64,000 bases of DNA from JABCPE02 sp963518955 (GTDB lineage Bacteria; Bacteroidota; Bacteroidia; Flavobacteriales; Weeksellaceae), in the NCBI GenBank assembly GCA_963518955.1, contig CAUQKI010000005.1, positions 1 through 64,000 on the forward strand. The letters run 5' to 3'. The notes below the pieces were generated by a model. It worked only from the letters and a program-made list of their open reading frames with translations, was not told the DNA's origin and made no database searches. A program made the translations under genes and the position numbers. Positions 14,493 through 21,309 of the stretch are shown here, piece after piece (the stretch's first letter is position 1; the number at the start of each line of letters is the position of its first letter).

Positions 14493-15830
14493 ATGAACAT
14501 TAAAATCAGACTTATCATTCTAAGTTTCCTCCAATTTGCAGTTTGGGGAGCCTACCTTACTTCCATGGGAAATTATTTAGGTTCTATCGGACTTGGACAG
14601 CAGATTGGGCTTTTTTATGCCATGCAGGGCTTTGTATCCATTCTGATGCCTGCCATTATGGGAATTATCGCAGACCGCTGGATTCCTGCACAAAAACTTT
14701 TGGGAATTTCCCACCTCATCGCTGCTATTTTCTTAGGAGTGGCAGGATATTATGGCATGCAGCATAGCGATAGCACGGACTTCACTACTCTTTTTACTTT
14801 GTATTCTCTGAGTGTAATGTTCTACATGCCTACTATTGCCCTTTCTAATTCGGTAGCTTATTCTGCTTTAATCAATAATAATTTTGATACTATAAAAACC
14901 TTCCCGCCCATCAGAACTTTTGGGACGATAGGTTTCATCGTTGCAATGCTTTTTGTGAATTTTGCTGGATTTGAAAACGGTAGTTTCACTCTTAATTTTT
15001 CTAATTCACAAGGGTTCGTAAGTTTCCAAAATACTTATGCTCAGTTTTTTGTATCGGCATTATTGGGAGTTGTGCTGTTTACTTATTCTTTCACTTTGCC
15101 ACACTGCCCTACTAATAAATCTGATGAAAAACAAACGCTATCCGATGCCTTAGGTCTGAAAGCTTTTGCTTTATTTAAGGACAAAAAAATGGCGATTTTC
15201 TTTGTATTTTCAATGTTACTAGGAATTTCCCTACAAATTACCAACGGCTACGCCAATCCTTTCATTACGAGTTTCAAAGATATTCCTCAGTATGCAGATT
15301 CTTGGGGGGCTAATAATGCCAATGCCTTGATATCACTTTCCCAAGTTTCAGAAACGCTCTGTATCTTACTGATTCCTTTCTGTTTAAAAAGATTTGGAAT
15401 AAAGAAAGTGATGCTTATGGCCATGTTCTCATGGTTCCTAAGATTCGGGCTGTTCGCTGTGGGTGACCCAGGCAGCGGAGTTTGGATGTTTATCCTTTCC
15501 ATGATTGTCTATGGTGTTGCTTTTGACTTTTTCAATGTTTCAGGTTCGCTATTCGTAGACCAAGAAACTGATGCCAATATCCGCTCATCTGCACAAGGAG
15601 TTTTCATGATGATGACCAATGGTTTCGGCTCTACTATCGGGATGCTCGTGGCTGGAGAAATCGTAAATCACTATCAGATTTTCTCTGACATAGACCCTGT
15701 CACGAAGATGAACGGTTGGTATAGCGCTTGGGCTATTTTCGCTTACTATGCCCTTACTGTAGCGATTATGTTTATGATAGTTTTCAAATACAAACACACA
15801 CCCGAAAAACTAGAAAATATCAATCATTAA
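14493..15830 (+). CDS. Nucleoside:H+ symporter-type MFS transporter
   Basis: A 445-residue inner-membrane protein with about twelve transmembrane segments. The N-terminus (FLQFAVWGAYLTSMGNYL, then GLFYAMQGFVSILMPAIMGI and ADRW) is typical of the NupG/XapB nucleoside:proton symporter branch. The motif IRTFGTIGFI in the fifth segment is also shared with that group. It would import nucleosides across the inner membrane. It is the second gene of the unit starting at 13887 and ends at a bidirectional terminator. Confidence 0.85.
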   Translation: MNIKIRLIILSFLQFAVWGAYLTSMGNYLGSIGLGQQIGLFYAMQGFVSILMPAIMGIIADRWIPAQKLLGISHLIAAIFLGVAGYYGMQHSDSTDFTTLFTLYSLSVMFYMPTIALSNSVAYSALINNNFDTIKTFPPIRTFGTIGFIVAMLFVNFAGFENGSFTLNFSNSQGFVSFQNTYAQFFVSALLGVVLFTYSFTLPHCPTNKSDEKQTLSDALGLKAFALFKDKKMAIFFVFSMLLGISLQITNGYANPFITSFKDIPQYADSWGANNANALISLSQVSETLCILLIPFCLKRFGIKKVMLMAMFSWFLRFGLFAVGDPGSGVWMFILSMIVYGVAFDFFNVSGSLFVDQETDANIRSSAQGVFMMMTNGFGSTIGMLVAGEIVNHYQIFSDIDPVTKMNGWYSAWAIFAYYALTVAIMFMIVFKYKHTPEKLENINH

Positions 15831-15840
15831 AACACAAATT

Positions 15841-15876
15841 AAAAACACACTTTCCCAAAATGGAAAGTGTGTTTTT
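15841..15876. terminator. Bidirectional terminator between the convergent transporter and RlpA genes
   Basis: A perfect 15-base stem (aaaaacacactttcc with ggaaagtgtgttttt) and a six-base loop. Flanking A and T runs suit both directions. Confidence 0.8.
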
Positions 15877-15918
15877 AAAATAATAAAACAGATTAAAAAT
15901 TAAAAGTATACAATTATC

Positions 15919-16275
15919 TTATTTCACAACCTCATAGCTTATAGAAACTACGCCGCTTCTGAGGTCTGCTATCTTACTAAATGCTGCCTTACTAAGGTCA
16001 AAAGCTCTTTTCTTAGTAAAAGGCCCTCTGTCATTCACCCTTACGATTACGCTTTTCTCATTCTTCAAATTGGTAATCTTTACTTTAGTCCCAAATGGAA
16101 GGGTTTTATTTGCAGCTGTTAATTTTTTATTGTCAAAAATCTCACCACTTGCTGTTTTTCTACCATTAAATTTATCATGGTAATATGAAGCTGTACTTGT
16201 TTTCACTCCTTTTTCTTTGTCAAATGAAGCTCCAAGTGTAAAAGCCATTAGACCAAAAAAAATAAGTCGTTTCAT
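15919..16275 (-). CDS. rlpA: RlpA-like double-psi beta-barrel protein
   Basis: A 118-residue exported protein: signal peptide in residues 1-16, then a complete double-psi beta-barrel with ASYYHDKFNGRKTASGE, LPFGTKVKITN and VRVNDRGPF. In RlpA these residues support lytic transglycosylase activity on peptidoglycan lacking stem peptides. This is the compact single-domain form without the SPOR domain of the proteobacterial protein, so septal targeting would need another partner. It has its own -7 box at 16308-16315. Confidence 0.85.
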   Translation of the reverse strand: MKRLIFFGLMAFTLGASFDKEKGVKTSTASYYHDKFNGRKTASGEIFDNKKLTAANKTLPFGTKVKITNLKNEKSVIVRVNDRGPFTKKRAFDLSKAAFSKIADLRSGVVSISYEVVK

Positions 16276-16307
16276 GTCAAATAGTTTTGTTTTTGAATTA
16301 GTCGAGG

Positions 16308-16315
16308 CAAATTTA
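16308..16315 (-). promoter_or_regulatory. -7 promoter element (TAAATTTG on the minus strand)
   Basis: TAnnTTTG match about 33 bases upstream of the RlpA start. The remaining roughly 165 bases to 16480 show nothing else recognisable. Confidence 0.5.
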
Positions 16316-16480
16316 TACCCATTTATAGAATCTTCATATTTTTTTTGTTCTATGATGTTTTTTTCTTTGATATTTTAAACCAGAACTAAACCGCTATCCT
16401 CCTAGAATAGAGCAAAAAACAAGCTTTGTTAAAAAAGGTTAAAAATACAAGTGCATTTCTTAACGAAATTAACACAAAAG

Positions 16481-16507
16481 AAAAAACACTGAAAATCAGT
16501 GTTTTTT
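16481..16507 (-). terminator. Intrinsic terminator overlapping the stop of the SufT-like gene
   Basis: An 11-base perfect stem (aaaaaacactg with cagtgtttttt) and a five-base loop. It reaches the stop codon of the gene at 16506 and serves the minus-strand operon. Confidence 0.75.
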
Positions 16508-16832
16508 ATAATAATCCTAATTCAAATTTAGCTTCTTCGCTCATCATGTCCTTTTCCCATTCTGGCTCGAAAGTTATCTCCACCTTGGATTTTGTAATTC
16601 CTTCTACTTCACCCACTTTCTCTTCTACCTCCATCGGAAGACTCTCCGCCACGGGACAGTTGGGCGTAGTCAGGGTCATCAGCACTTTTGCTTCGCCCTC
16701 GTCGCTTATCTGCACATCATAAATCAGCCCCAGTTCGTATATATCCACAGGGATTTCTGGGTCGTAGATGGTTTTCAGCACCTTTATAACCTCCTCTCCT
16801 AGCGATGTGATTTGTTCATCTGTTAATTTCAT
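16506..16832 (-). CDS. SufT/MIP18-like iron-sulfur assembly factor (DUF59)
   Basis: A 108-residue protein of the MIP18/DUF59 family. It has the TIYDPEIPVDIYELGLIYDV opening and the hallmark TLTTPNCPVAESL loop with the conserved cysteine. In flavobacteria such proteins are annotated as SUF-system Fe-S cluster assembly proteins and are thought to help Fe-S maturation in the cytoplasm. The rest of a suf operon is not in this window. It lies 20 bases downstream of the exonuclease gene on the same strand and shares its transcript. Confidence 0.85.
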   Translation of the reverse strand: MKLTDEQITSLGEEVIKVLKTIYDPEIPVDIYELGLIYDVQISDEGEAKVLMTLTTPNCPVAESLPMEVEEKVGEVEGITKSKVEITFEPEWEKDMMSEEAKFELGLL

Positions 16833-16852
16833 ATAATTTCTCTTTTCTCTAA

Positions 16853-17548
16853 TTATTCGGATTTAGTCAATAAATCTTCCTGTCTCATTTTTCGGAAAAC
16901 ATTCGCTAAAGTTAAAACATCTTTTTCACAATATTCTACTATCCTCTGCAAATCCTTTTCCTGATAATATATTTCTGCCACCATAGAGCCGTCTATATCA
17001 TCCTTTGGTGTAGGCACTCCGAAGATATGCGCCATCAGTTCTAAAGAAATAAAACTCTTCCAATCGCCGAATTTCCAAAGTTCCATAGTATCCAAATGCG
17101 AAACTTCCCAAGGTTTTTTCCCAAAAGTCTGGAACGGAACAGGCGGCTGAAAACCATTGATAAGCATCCTTCGGGCAATCCACGGAAAATCAAATTCCTT
17201 ACCATTATGGGCGCAAAGGATTATATTTTGCAGTCTAGGGCTGTTAAAAATATTTCCAAAATCTTCCAGCAATTTTTTCTCATCATCACCATAAAAAGAT
17301 TTGATTTTCAAACGATTATCTTTTTCCAGCATTCCCACAGAAATACAGATAATTTTGCCAAATTCTGCCATAATTCCAGCCCTTTCCTCATAAAAATCCG
17401 CTGCTGAAACATCTTCTCCACGCTGCCGCAGAGTTTTCTTATCCCAAAGATTTTTTTCTTCTTCAGAGACTTCGTTCCAGTTTCCAACTTGAGGAACCGT
17501 TTCGATATCCAAAAACAAAATCCGCTCTATAGGAATACTCTTTATCAT
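16853..17548 (-). CDS. PolB-like 3'-5' exonuclease (DEDD superfamily)
   Basis: A 231-residue ribonuclease-H-like exonuclease resembling the proofreading domain of family-B DNA polymerases without the polymerase part. Motif ExoI is FLDIETVP near residue 14; ExoII is HNGKEFDFPWIARR near residue 115; the ExoIII region is YCEKDVLTLANVF near the end. It should use two metal ions to trim DNA or RNA 3' ends. First gene of the pair with the SufT-like protein. Confidence 0.8.
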   Translation of the reverse strand: MIKSIPIERILFLDIETVPQVGNWNEVSEEEKNLWDKKTLRQRGEDVSAADFYEERAGIMAEFGKIICISVGMLEKDNRLKIKSFYGDDEKKLLEDFGNIFNSPRLQNIILCAHNGKEFDFPWIARRMLINGFQPPVPFQTFGKKPWEVSHLDTMELWKFGDWKSFISLELMAHIFGVPTPKDDIDGSMVAEIYYQEKDLQRIVEYCEKDVLTLANVFRKMRQEDLLTKSE

Positions 17549-17613
17549 AAAAATAAAATAGGCTACAAAAATAAGTTTTAAAAAACTAAATGTACTAATT
17601 TTATTTAAAAAAT

Positions 17614-17644
17614 TTTGCCACTTTCATCTTTTGTATTATCTTCG
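17614..17644 (+). promoter_or_regulatory. Promoter: TTTG, 19-base spacer, TATCTTCG
   Basis: -33 TTTG at 17614-17617 and a one-mismatch -7 box at 17637-17644, about 30 bases before the ATG of the outer-membrane barrel gene. Confidence 0.55.
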
Positions 17645-17674
17645 CGGAGTTTTAAATTTTAATGTAAATCAATT

Positions 17675-18367
17675 ATGAAAAAGTTTTTATTGATTGGTGC
17701 AATATCAATCTTTGGGATGGCTAGTGCACAGTTTAAGTATGGAGTAAAAGCCGGATACAATTTATCCAACATCAGTGTGAGTTCTCCAGCTATCAGCGCA
17801 CAAGCTCTATTAGGAAACAGATCAGGATTTTATGTTGGCGGGGTTGCTGAATATGGATTTGGTAATAATTTAAGCATTCAAGGGGAAGTTCTTTATAACA
17901 ATCTTGGTGCAAGAGTTAATGCAGATTTTAGTAAAATACCTAATGCTTATAATAATTTGTTAGTTGATTTTGATTTAAATGGAGTTAACAAAGCAAAAGG
18001 AAACATCACTTTACATGAAATTTCTGTTCCTTTCTCTCTAAAATATTCATTTGATAAATTCTCTGTTTTGGGTGGTTTTAACTTAAACTTTATTACAGGA
18101 ATTAAAACTAAAGCAGAAGTTGATGGCGTAGATGTAAAAGCTGTTTTTGAAAGAGAAGAAGGCATAAATATTGATTCTTTTACAAAAAATTATTTGGCTA
18201 CTGTTGATTTTGGTCTTCATGTAGGCGCAGAATATACATTTAGCAACAGAATTTTTATTGATGGAAAGTATAATTTTGGACTTTCATCTCTAAATAAAAA
18301 TTTCAATGATTTAGTAACTGCTAAACAGAGATTTTTCCAATTAGGAGTTGGATATAAATTCAAGTAA
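17675..18367 (+). CDS. Outer-membrane beta-barrel protein (PorT-like domain)
   Basis: A 230-residue exported protein: signal peptide MKKFLLIGAISIFGMASAQ, then alternating strands starting FKYGVKAGYNLSN, typical of the eight-stranded PorT-like/OMP_b-brl family. The sequence ends in a strand with a terminal aromatic pattern (FFQLGVGYKFK), as expected for BAM-dependent assembly. Function of most members is unknown. A related barrel gene follows at 18434 after a terminator. Confidence 0.85.
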   Translation: MKKFLLIGAISIFGMASAQFKYGVKAGYNLSNISVSSPAISAQALLGNRSGFYVGGVAEYGFGNNLSIQGEVLYNNLGARVNADFSKIPNAYNNLLVDFDLNGVNKAKGNITLHEISVPFSLKYSFDKFSVLGGFNLNFITGIKTKAEVDGVDVKAVFEREEGINIDSFTKNYLATVDFGLHVGAEYTFSNRIFIDGKYNFGLSSLNKNFNDLVTAKQRFFQLGVGYKFK

Positions 18368-18389
18368 CAACCTAAGTTACCACATAATG

Positions 18390-18419
18390 AAAAGGTTACT
18401 ATCAGATAGTAGCCTTTTT
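18390..18419 (+). terminator. Intrinsic terminator after the first barrel gene
   Basis: Stem aaaaggttact with agtagcctttt around a seven-base loop, followed by T residues. Confidence 0.7.
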
Positions 18420-18433
18420 GTATTTTTATTTTT

Positions 18434-19156
18434 ATGAAAAAATACATACTTTTAATCTTCATTTTAGGATTCAGTCTTTCAAATGGTCAAAACACTTCAT
18501 TTATCACGGCTGGAGCCTCTCTTTCCCGTGTTACAGCATCATCTAACAGCACTAGTATAAAACTGCTTTCTGGAGTCAAAACAGGAATGTTCATAGGTGT
18601 AGGAAAAGAATTTAATATTTATAAGAACAATTTTTTATTACAAACTAATATAAAAATCATTGAATCTGGTGGAAAAATTAATAATTATATACCCCCTAAA
18701 ACCAGCGTACCTGATTTTTTAGAAAAATATCGCTATTCAAGCTATAAACTAACTATTTACCATATAGATTTAGAAACCAATTTTGTATACAAAACTGATT
18801 TTATTAAACTATATGCAGGACTAAAACCTTCTATCATTTTCTATGGTAAATTAACTGAAGACATACAGAAAAGAACCTCTCCCTCCTCTCCTCCTTCAAC
18901 AGATAGCAGCAATAATACAACAACCAATATAAATGACAATCTTGTTAACAACTATAGCATCATTAGTATGAAAGGAGTTACAGGATTTACTCTATTTCCT
19001 TTCAAAAAAAAATTTTTTCTAGATTTTGGATATCACTTTAATCTCACTTCTCCTGTCTCTCTAAATTTAGAAAAGATGAAAGTAAATCTTAATCAAAAAA
19101 TTTTCCTTATAGGATTTGGTTATCATTTTAATTCTAAAAAGGGAGAAACACTATAA
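18434..19156 (+). CDS. Second outer-membrane beta-barrel protein with a Ser/Pro/Asn-rich loop
   Basis: A 240-residue exported barrel protein related in layout to the one at 17675 (signal peptide to about residue 18, then ITAGASLSRVTASSNS and GMFIGVGKEFNIYKNN strands, final FLIGFGYHFNSKKGETL). A low-complexity loop SPSSPPSTDSSNNTTTNIN at about residues 153-171 probably faces the cell exterior. It starts 66 bases after its neighbour, beyond a terminator, so partial read-through or an own promoter is needed. Function unknown. Confidence 0.75.
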   Translation: MKKYILLIFILGFSLSNGQNTSFITAGASLSRVTASSNSTSIKLLSGVKTGMFIGVGKEFNIYKNNFLLQTNIKIIESGGKINNYIPPKTSVPDFLEKYRYSSYKLTIYHIDLETNFVYKTDFIKLYAGLKPSIIFYGKLTEDIQKRTSPSSPPSTDSSNNTTTNINDNLVNNYSIISMKGVTGFTLFPFKKKFFLDFGYHFNLTSPVSLNLEKMKVNLNQKIFLIGFGYHFNSKKGETL

Positions 19157-19218
19157 TACTATTTTTTATATTTTTGGGAGAAATATAAATTTGTTTCAAT
19201 ATAAAAAATTTAATCATT

Positions 19219-19524
19219 ATGAAAAATCTAAAATTTTTATTTGCTTTTTTAGTGTATTTTGCTGTATTTTCTTGCTCAGCGGTGCCTTCCCAAAAAGACA
19301 ATAACAAGGGAGAACTGGGTCTTTCTATTTCCAATCCCATAAAAGTAAACCGTGTATCAGAAGAATACCAATACATCAGAGAAAACTGCGAAGGCTGCAG
19401 GGTTATAAGCCAAGCATTGATAAACAAAGGAAAATCCTACTATGATGAACTAAAAGTACAAAAACCTGATGGAACTATAGTCAGCTATTTCTTTGATATC
19501 ACTTCTTTTTACTTAGATTTTTAA
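19219..19524 (+). CDS. Small lipoprotein
   Basis: A 101-residue lipoprotein: type II signal sequence with a hydrophobic core and lipobox ending at C19 (VFSCSA), followed by a charged linker SQKDNNKG. A CEGC pair in the middle (ENCEGCRVISQALINKGKSY) may bind metal or form a disulfide. No family recognised. It follows the second barrel gene by 62 bases and is terminated by the hairpin at 19542. Confidence 0.65.
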   Translation: MKNLKFLFAFLVYFAVFSCSAVPSQKDNNKGELGLSISNPIKVNRVSEEYQYIRENCEGCRVISQALINKGKSYYDELKVQKPDGTIVSYFFDITSFYLDF

Positions 19525-19541
19525 TATTTACTTAGATAAAT

Positions 19542-19573
19542 AAAAAGCTGTGTGGTATTGCACGGCTTTTTTT
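19542..19573 (+). terminator. Intrinsic terminator after the lipoprotein gene
   Basis: Stem aaaaagctgtg with cacggcttttt (one G-U pair) and a short loop, then a T run. Confidence 0.7.
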
Positions 19574-19586
19574 ATTTTCATCTAAA

Positions 19587-19823
19587 TCATTTTTCAACTG
19601 AAAACGAAACAAGTTCAGATAAGTTTATTTCCAAATGCTGAGCTATTTTGTAAAGTGTGTAGATATTTGGGCAGGTTTTTCCTGCTTCTATCCTGCTCAT
19701 ATTGGATTTTTCAAAATCACAAGCGTACGCCAAATCCACCTGCGAGATATTTTTGCTCTCACGAAGTTCTTTTATGCGCCTGCCTATTTTTACCTGAAGT
19801 GATAATTTATCAAATCTGAACAA
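19587..19823 (-). CDS. XRE-family helix-turn-helix regulator
   Basis: A 78-residue single-domain DNA-binding protein. The HTH_3 domain covers nearly everything: IGRRIKELRESKNISQVDLA, then a recognition helix with EKSNMSRIEAGKTCP and YTLYKIAQHLEINLSEL. The start is the TTG at 19823, since the codon before it is a stop and the next internal methionine is inside the domain. Two inverted repeats with half-site AGTTATCA or its variant lie just upstream, between this gene and the divergent membrane-protein gene. They are likely its operators, implying autoregulation and control of the neighbour. Confidence 0.8.
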   Translation of the reverse strand: MFRFDKLSLQVKIGRRIKELRESKNISQVDLAYACDFEKSNMSRIEAGKTCPNIYTLYKIAQHLEINLSELVSFSVEK

Positions 19824-19836
19824 CTATAAATTATAA

Positions 19837-19858
19837 TAGTTGACAAATTTGATAACTA
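19837..19858. promoter_or_regulatory. Imperfect operator, inverted repeat of the AGTTATCA type
   Basis: Half-sites TAGTTGACA and TGATAACTA around a four-base spacer, immediately upstream of the XRE gene's TTG start. Same half-site as the repeat at 19872. Confidence 0.5.
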
Positions 19859-19871
19859 TTCCTCTTTTTAA

Positions 19872-19891
19872 AGTTATCAAAAATGATAACT
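19872..19891. promoter_or_regulatory. Perfect operator, AGTTATCA-n4-TGATAACT
   Basis: Perfect eight-base inverted repeat with an AAAA spacer. It ends seven bases before the TATATTTG -7 box at 19898-19905, so a bound repressor would block the membrane-protein promoter. Confidence 0.6.
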
Positions 19892-19897
19892 TTTGTT

Positions 19898-19905
19898 TAT
19901 ATTTG
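19898..19905 (+). promoter_or_regulatory. -7 promoter element TATATTTG
   Basis: Perfect TAnnTTTG box 20 bases before the ATG at 19925. The operator at 19872 occupies the spacer and -33 region. Confidence 0.6.
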
Positions 19906-19924
19906 CTGAAAAATTATTTAAATT

Positions 19925-20488
19925 ATGGGACACATATTAGGTATTTTAGTTTCTATTATCGTATGGGCAGCAATTCTAGCTGGCATTAAATCTGCTATTA
20001 AGAGAAAAGTTTCTTTGAAAGAAGAATTCCCTATCGCTCTCTTTCCATCAGTATTAATAATGGTCTGTGTTATCTTATCTTACTCTGATGAGAGTTCCTA
20101 CCTCATATTTTTATTACCAATGATTATTATCATATATTTAGTTTGGAGTTTGGAATCTACTTCTTCTACAGAAGGTGAAAACAAAAAAGAAAAAGAAAAA
20201 TACCTTGAACTGTTGAAAAAACATGAAAAAATTAAATTATTGCGAGAAGCTTATGCTAATGGAACTATTACAGAAAAAGAATATTCTGAAAAAACTAAAA
20301 TTTTATCTCAAACTTTAAGAAAAAAAGCCAAAAATGATATAATTCAAGAAGATATAGATAATCTTAAGAAAGAATTGGAAAAACTAAACGAACTTTACAA
20401 AAATGGTGTTTTAACACAAATAGAATATAATCAAAAACAAGAAAAATATGAGCAAAAAATAGCAGAACTGAAAAAAAATATATCATAA
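19925..20488 (+). CDS. Membrane protein with cytoplasmic SHOCT-like coiled coil
   Basis: A 187-residue protein. Three hydrophobic segments occupy residues 1-75 (ILGILVSIIVWAAILAGI, ALFPSVLIMVCVILSY, FLLPMIIIIYLVWSL). The rest is a charged helical tail with two short repeats of the SHOCT kind: LREAYANGTITEKEYSEK and LNELYKNGVLTQIEYNQKQ. SHOCT motifs occur at the ends of small membrane proteins with oligomerising roles. It is divergent from the XRE gene, with an operator in its promoter, so the pair looks like a regulator-target module. Confidence 0.65.
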   Translation: MGHILGILVSIIVWAAILAGIKSAIKRKVSLKEEFPIALFPSVLIMVCVILSYSDESSYLIFLLPMIIIIYLVWSLESTSSTEGENKKEKEKYLELLKKHEKIKLLREAYANGTITEKEYSEKTKILSQTLRKKAKNDIIQEDIDNLKKELEKLNELYKNGVLTQIEYNQKQEKYEQKIAELKKNIS

Positions 20489-20490
20489 AA

Positions 20491-20522
20491 AACACGGCTT
20501 TTAAAATTTTAAAAGCCGTGTT
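20491..20522. terminator. Bidirectional terminator between convergent genes
   Basis: A perfect 32-base palindrome (aacacggcttttaaaa and its complement) located between the SHOCT-like gene and ndk, three bases after the former's stop. Confidence 0.8.
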
Positions 20523-20540
20523 ATACTTTTTTAATTCTAA

Positions 20541-20960
20541 TTAGAAAATTTCTCTTCCTGAGAAGTGGAATGCTGCTTCTATCTGTGCGTTTTCATCAGA
20601 GTCAGAACCATGAACTGCGTTTTCTCCTACGCTTCTTGCGAACATTTTTCTGATAGTTCCTTCTGCTGCTTCCGCTGGATTAGTAGCTCCGATCAATTTT
20701 CTAAAATCTTCTACTGCATTGTCTTTTTCCAAAACAGCCGCTACGATAGGTCCAGAAGACATGAATTCTACTAACTCTCCGTAGAAAGGTCTCTCTGCGT
20801 GAACTTCATAGAATTTTTTAGCATCAGCTACAGTAAGCTGAGTAAGTTTCATTGCTTTGATTTTAAATCCAGCTTCTGAAATTTTTCCTAAAATTGCTCC
20901 AATATGCCCGTCTGCTACTGCATCTGGCTTAATCATTGTAAATGTAATCTTTCCTGCCAT
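20541..20960 (-). CDS. ndk: Nucleoside-diphosphate kinase
   Basis: A 139-residue enzyme that transfers the gamma-phosphate of ATP to nucleoside diphosphates through a phosphohistidine. The catalytic H117 lies in the signature NAVHGSDSDENA. The N-terminal FTMIKPDAV strand and the RPFYGELVEFMSSGP segment are also typical. Length is normal. The start at 20960 (MAGKITF) is chosen over an upstream ATG at 20984, because a -7 box at 20982-20989 overlaps that codon. Confidence 0.95.
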   Translation of the reverse strand: MAGKITFTMIKPDAVADGHIGAILGKISEAGFKIKAMKLTQLTVADAKKFYEVHAERPFYGELVEFMSSGPIVAAVLEKDNAVEDFRKLIGATNPAEAAEGTIRKMFARSVGENAVHGSDSDENAQIEAAFHFSGREIF

Positions 20961-20981
20961 TTTCTTAAAATTTATTTTCCG

Positions 20982-20989
20982 CAAAAATA
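20982..20989 (-). promoter_or_regulatory. -7 promoter element for ndk (TATTTTTG on the minus strand)
   Basis: TAnnTTTG match 22 bases upstream of the ndk ATG. Confidence 0.55.
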
Positions 20990-21028
20990 CAATTTAATTT
21001 TTACATCTGCATATTAGTTTTTAATATT

Positions 21029-21044
21029 TTTGGCACGATATTTG
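21029..21044 (+). promoter_or_regulatory. Sigma54-like -24/-12 element, copy A
   Basis: TTTGGCACGATATTTG has the TGGCAC block and correct spacing of a sigma54 promoter; the -12 pair reads GA rather than GC. It is conserved in copy B with only one base changed in the spacer, while the sequence just downstream has diverged. Confidence 0.4.
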
Positions 21045-21055
21045 ATAATACCACA

Positions 21056-21138
21056 AATAAGATTCTCATATTAAATTTGAGTTTTCATGGTTATTAGTTT
21101 TTACCTCTTGTAAATTTTAATTTGCAGGAGGTTTTTTA
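21056..21138 (+). ncRNA. Putative small RNA, copy A
   Basis: Inferred transcript of about 83 bases from the expected start downstream of the TGGCAC element to the T run of a strong terminator. The hairpin (cctcttgtaaatt pairing with aatttgcaggagg, with G-U pairs) occupies 21104-21131. The 5' end is an estimate. An eight-codon reading frame encoding MVISFYLL (21088-21114) ends in the hairpin's left arm, so a leader peptide cannot be excluded. Confidence 0.5.
21104..21138 (+). terminator. Intrinsic terminator of repeat copy A
   Basis: Stem cctcttgtaaatt with aatttgcaggagg, followed by TTTTTT. Differences from copy B fall at paired positions and keep pairing (U-G versus U-A). Confidence 0.7.
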
Positions 21139-21165
21139 TTTTCAATTTTTTAATTTAATTTTGAG

Positions 21166-21181
21166 TTTGGCACGGTATTTG
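21166..21181 (+). promoter_or_regulatory. Sigma54-like -24/-12 element, copy B
   Basis: TTTGGCACGGTATTTG; same block as copy A with one base different. Confidence 0.4.
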
Positions 21182-21192
21182 ATAAATGTGAT

Positions 21193-21279
21193 AAAGAGTA
21201 GATTCTCATGTTTAATTTGAGTTTTCATGGTTATTAGTTTTTACCTCTTGTAGATTTTAAATTTACAGGAGGTTTTTTA
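21193..21279 (+). ncRNA. Putative small RNA, copy B
   Basis: Second inferred transcript of about 87 bases, with the same core and its own terminator hairpin at 21244-21272 (cctcttgtagattt with aaatttacaggagg). The same eight-codon frame is kept, with TAG in place of TAA as stop. The 5' end is an estimate. The promoter box of rnpB follows 19 bases later. Confidence 0.5.
21244..21279 (+). terminator. Intrinsic terminator of repeat copy B
   Basis: Stem cctcttgtagattt with aaatttacaggagg and a TTTTTT run. Confidence 0.7.
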
Positions 21280-21297
21280 TTTTCAATTTTTTAATTC

Positions 21298-21305
21298 TAT
21301 ATTTG
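21298..21305 (+). promoter_or_regulatory. -7 promoter element TATATTTG for rnpB
   Basis: Perfect TAnnTTTG box, five bases before the predicted mature 5' end of RNase P RNA. Confidence 0.65.
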
Positions 21306-21309
21306 CCGT

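Larger units (their letters stand above)
21027..21296 (+). repeat. Two tandem copies of a roughly 140-bp unit, probable twin small-RNA genes
   Basis: Copy A (about 21027-21158) and copy B (about 21166-21296) share, in order: a TTTGGCACGRTATTTGATAA block, a 10-15 base variable stretch, a near-identical 50-base core beginning gattctcat and containing ttgagttttcatggttatta, a terminator hairpin with T run, and the tail tttttattttcaattttttaatt. The period is 137 bases at the first block and 140 in the core, so a small indel lies between. There is no sizeable open reading frame. They fill the gap between the divergent ndk and rnpB genes. Confidence 0.8.

Noticed and set aside
21027..21296. Tandem repeats considered as a CRISPR array or insertion-sequence fragment
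   Set aside because: Only two copies, long units with internal terminators and no constant spacer pattern; no transposase, terminal inverted repeats or Cas genes nearby.
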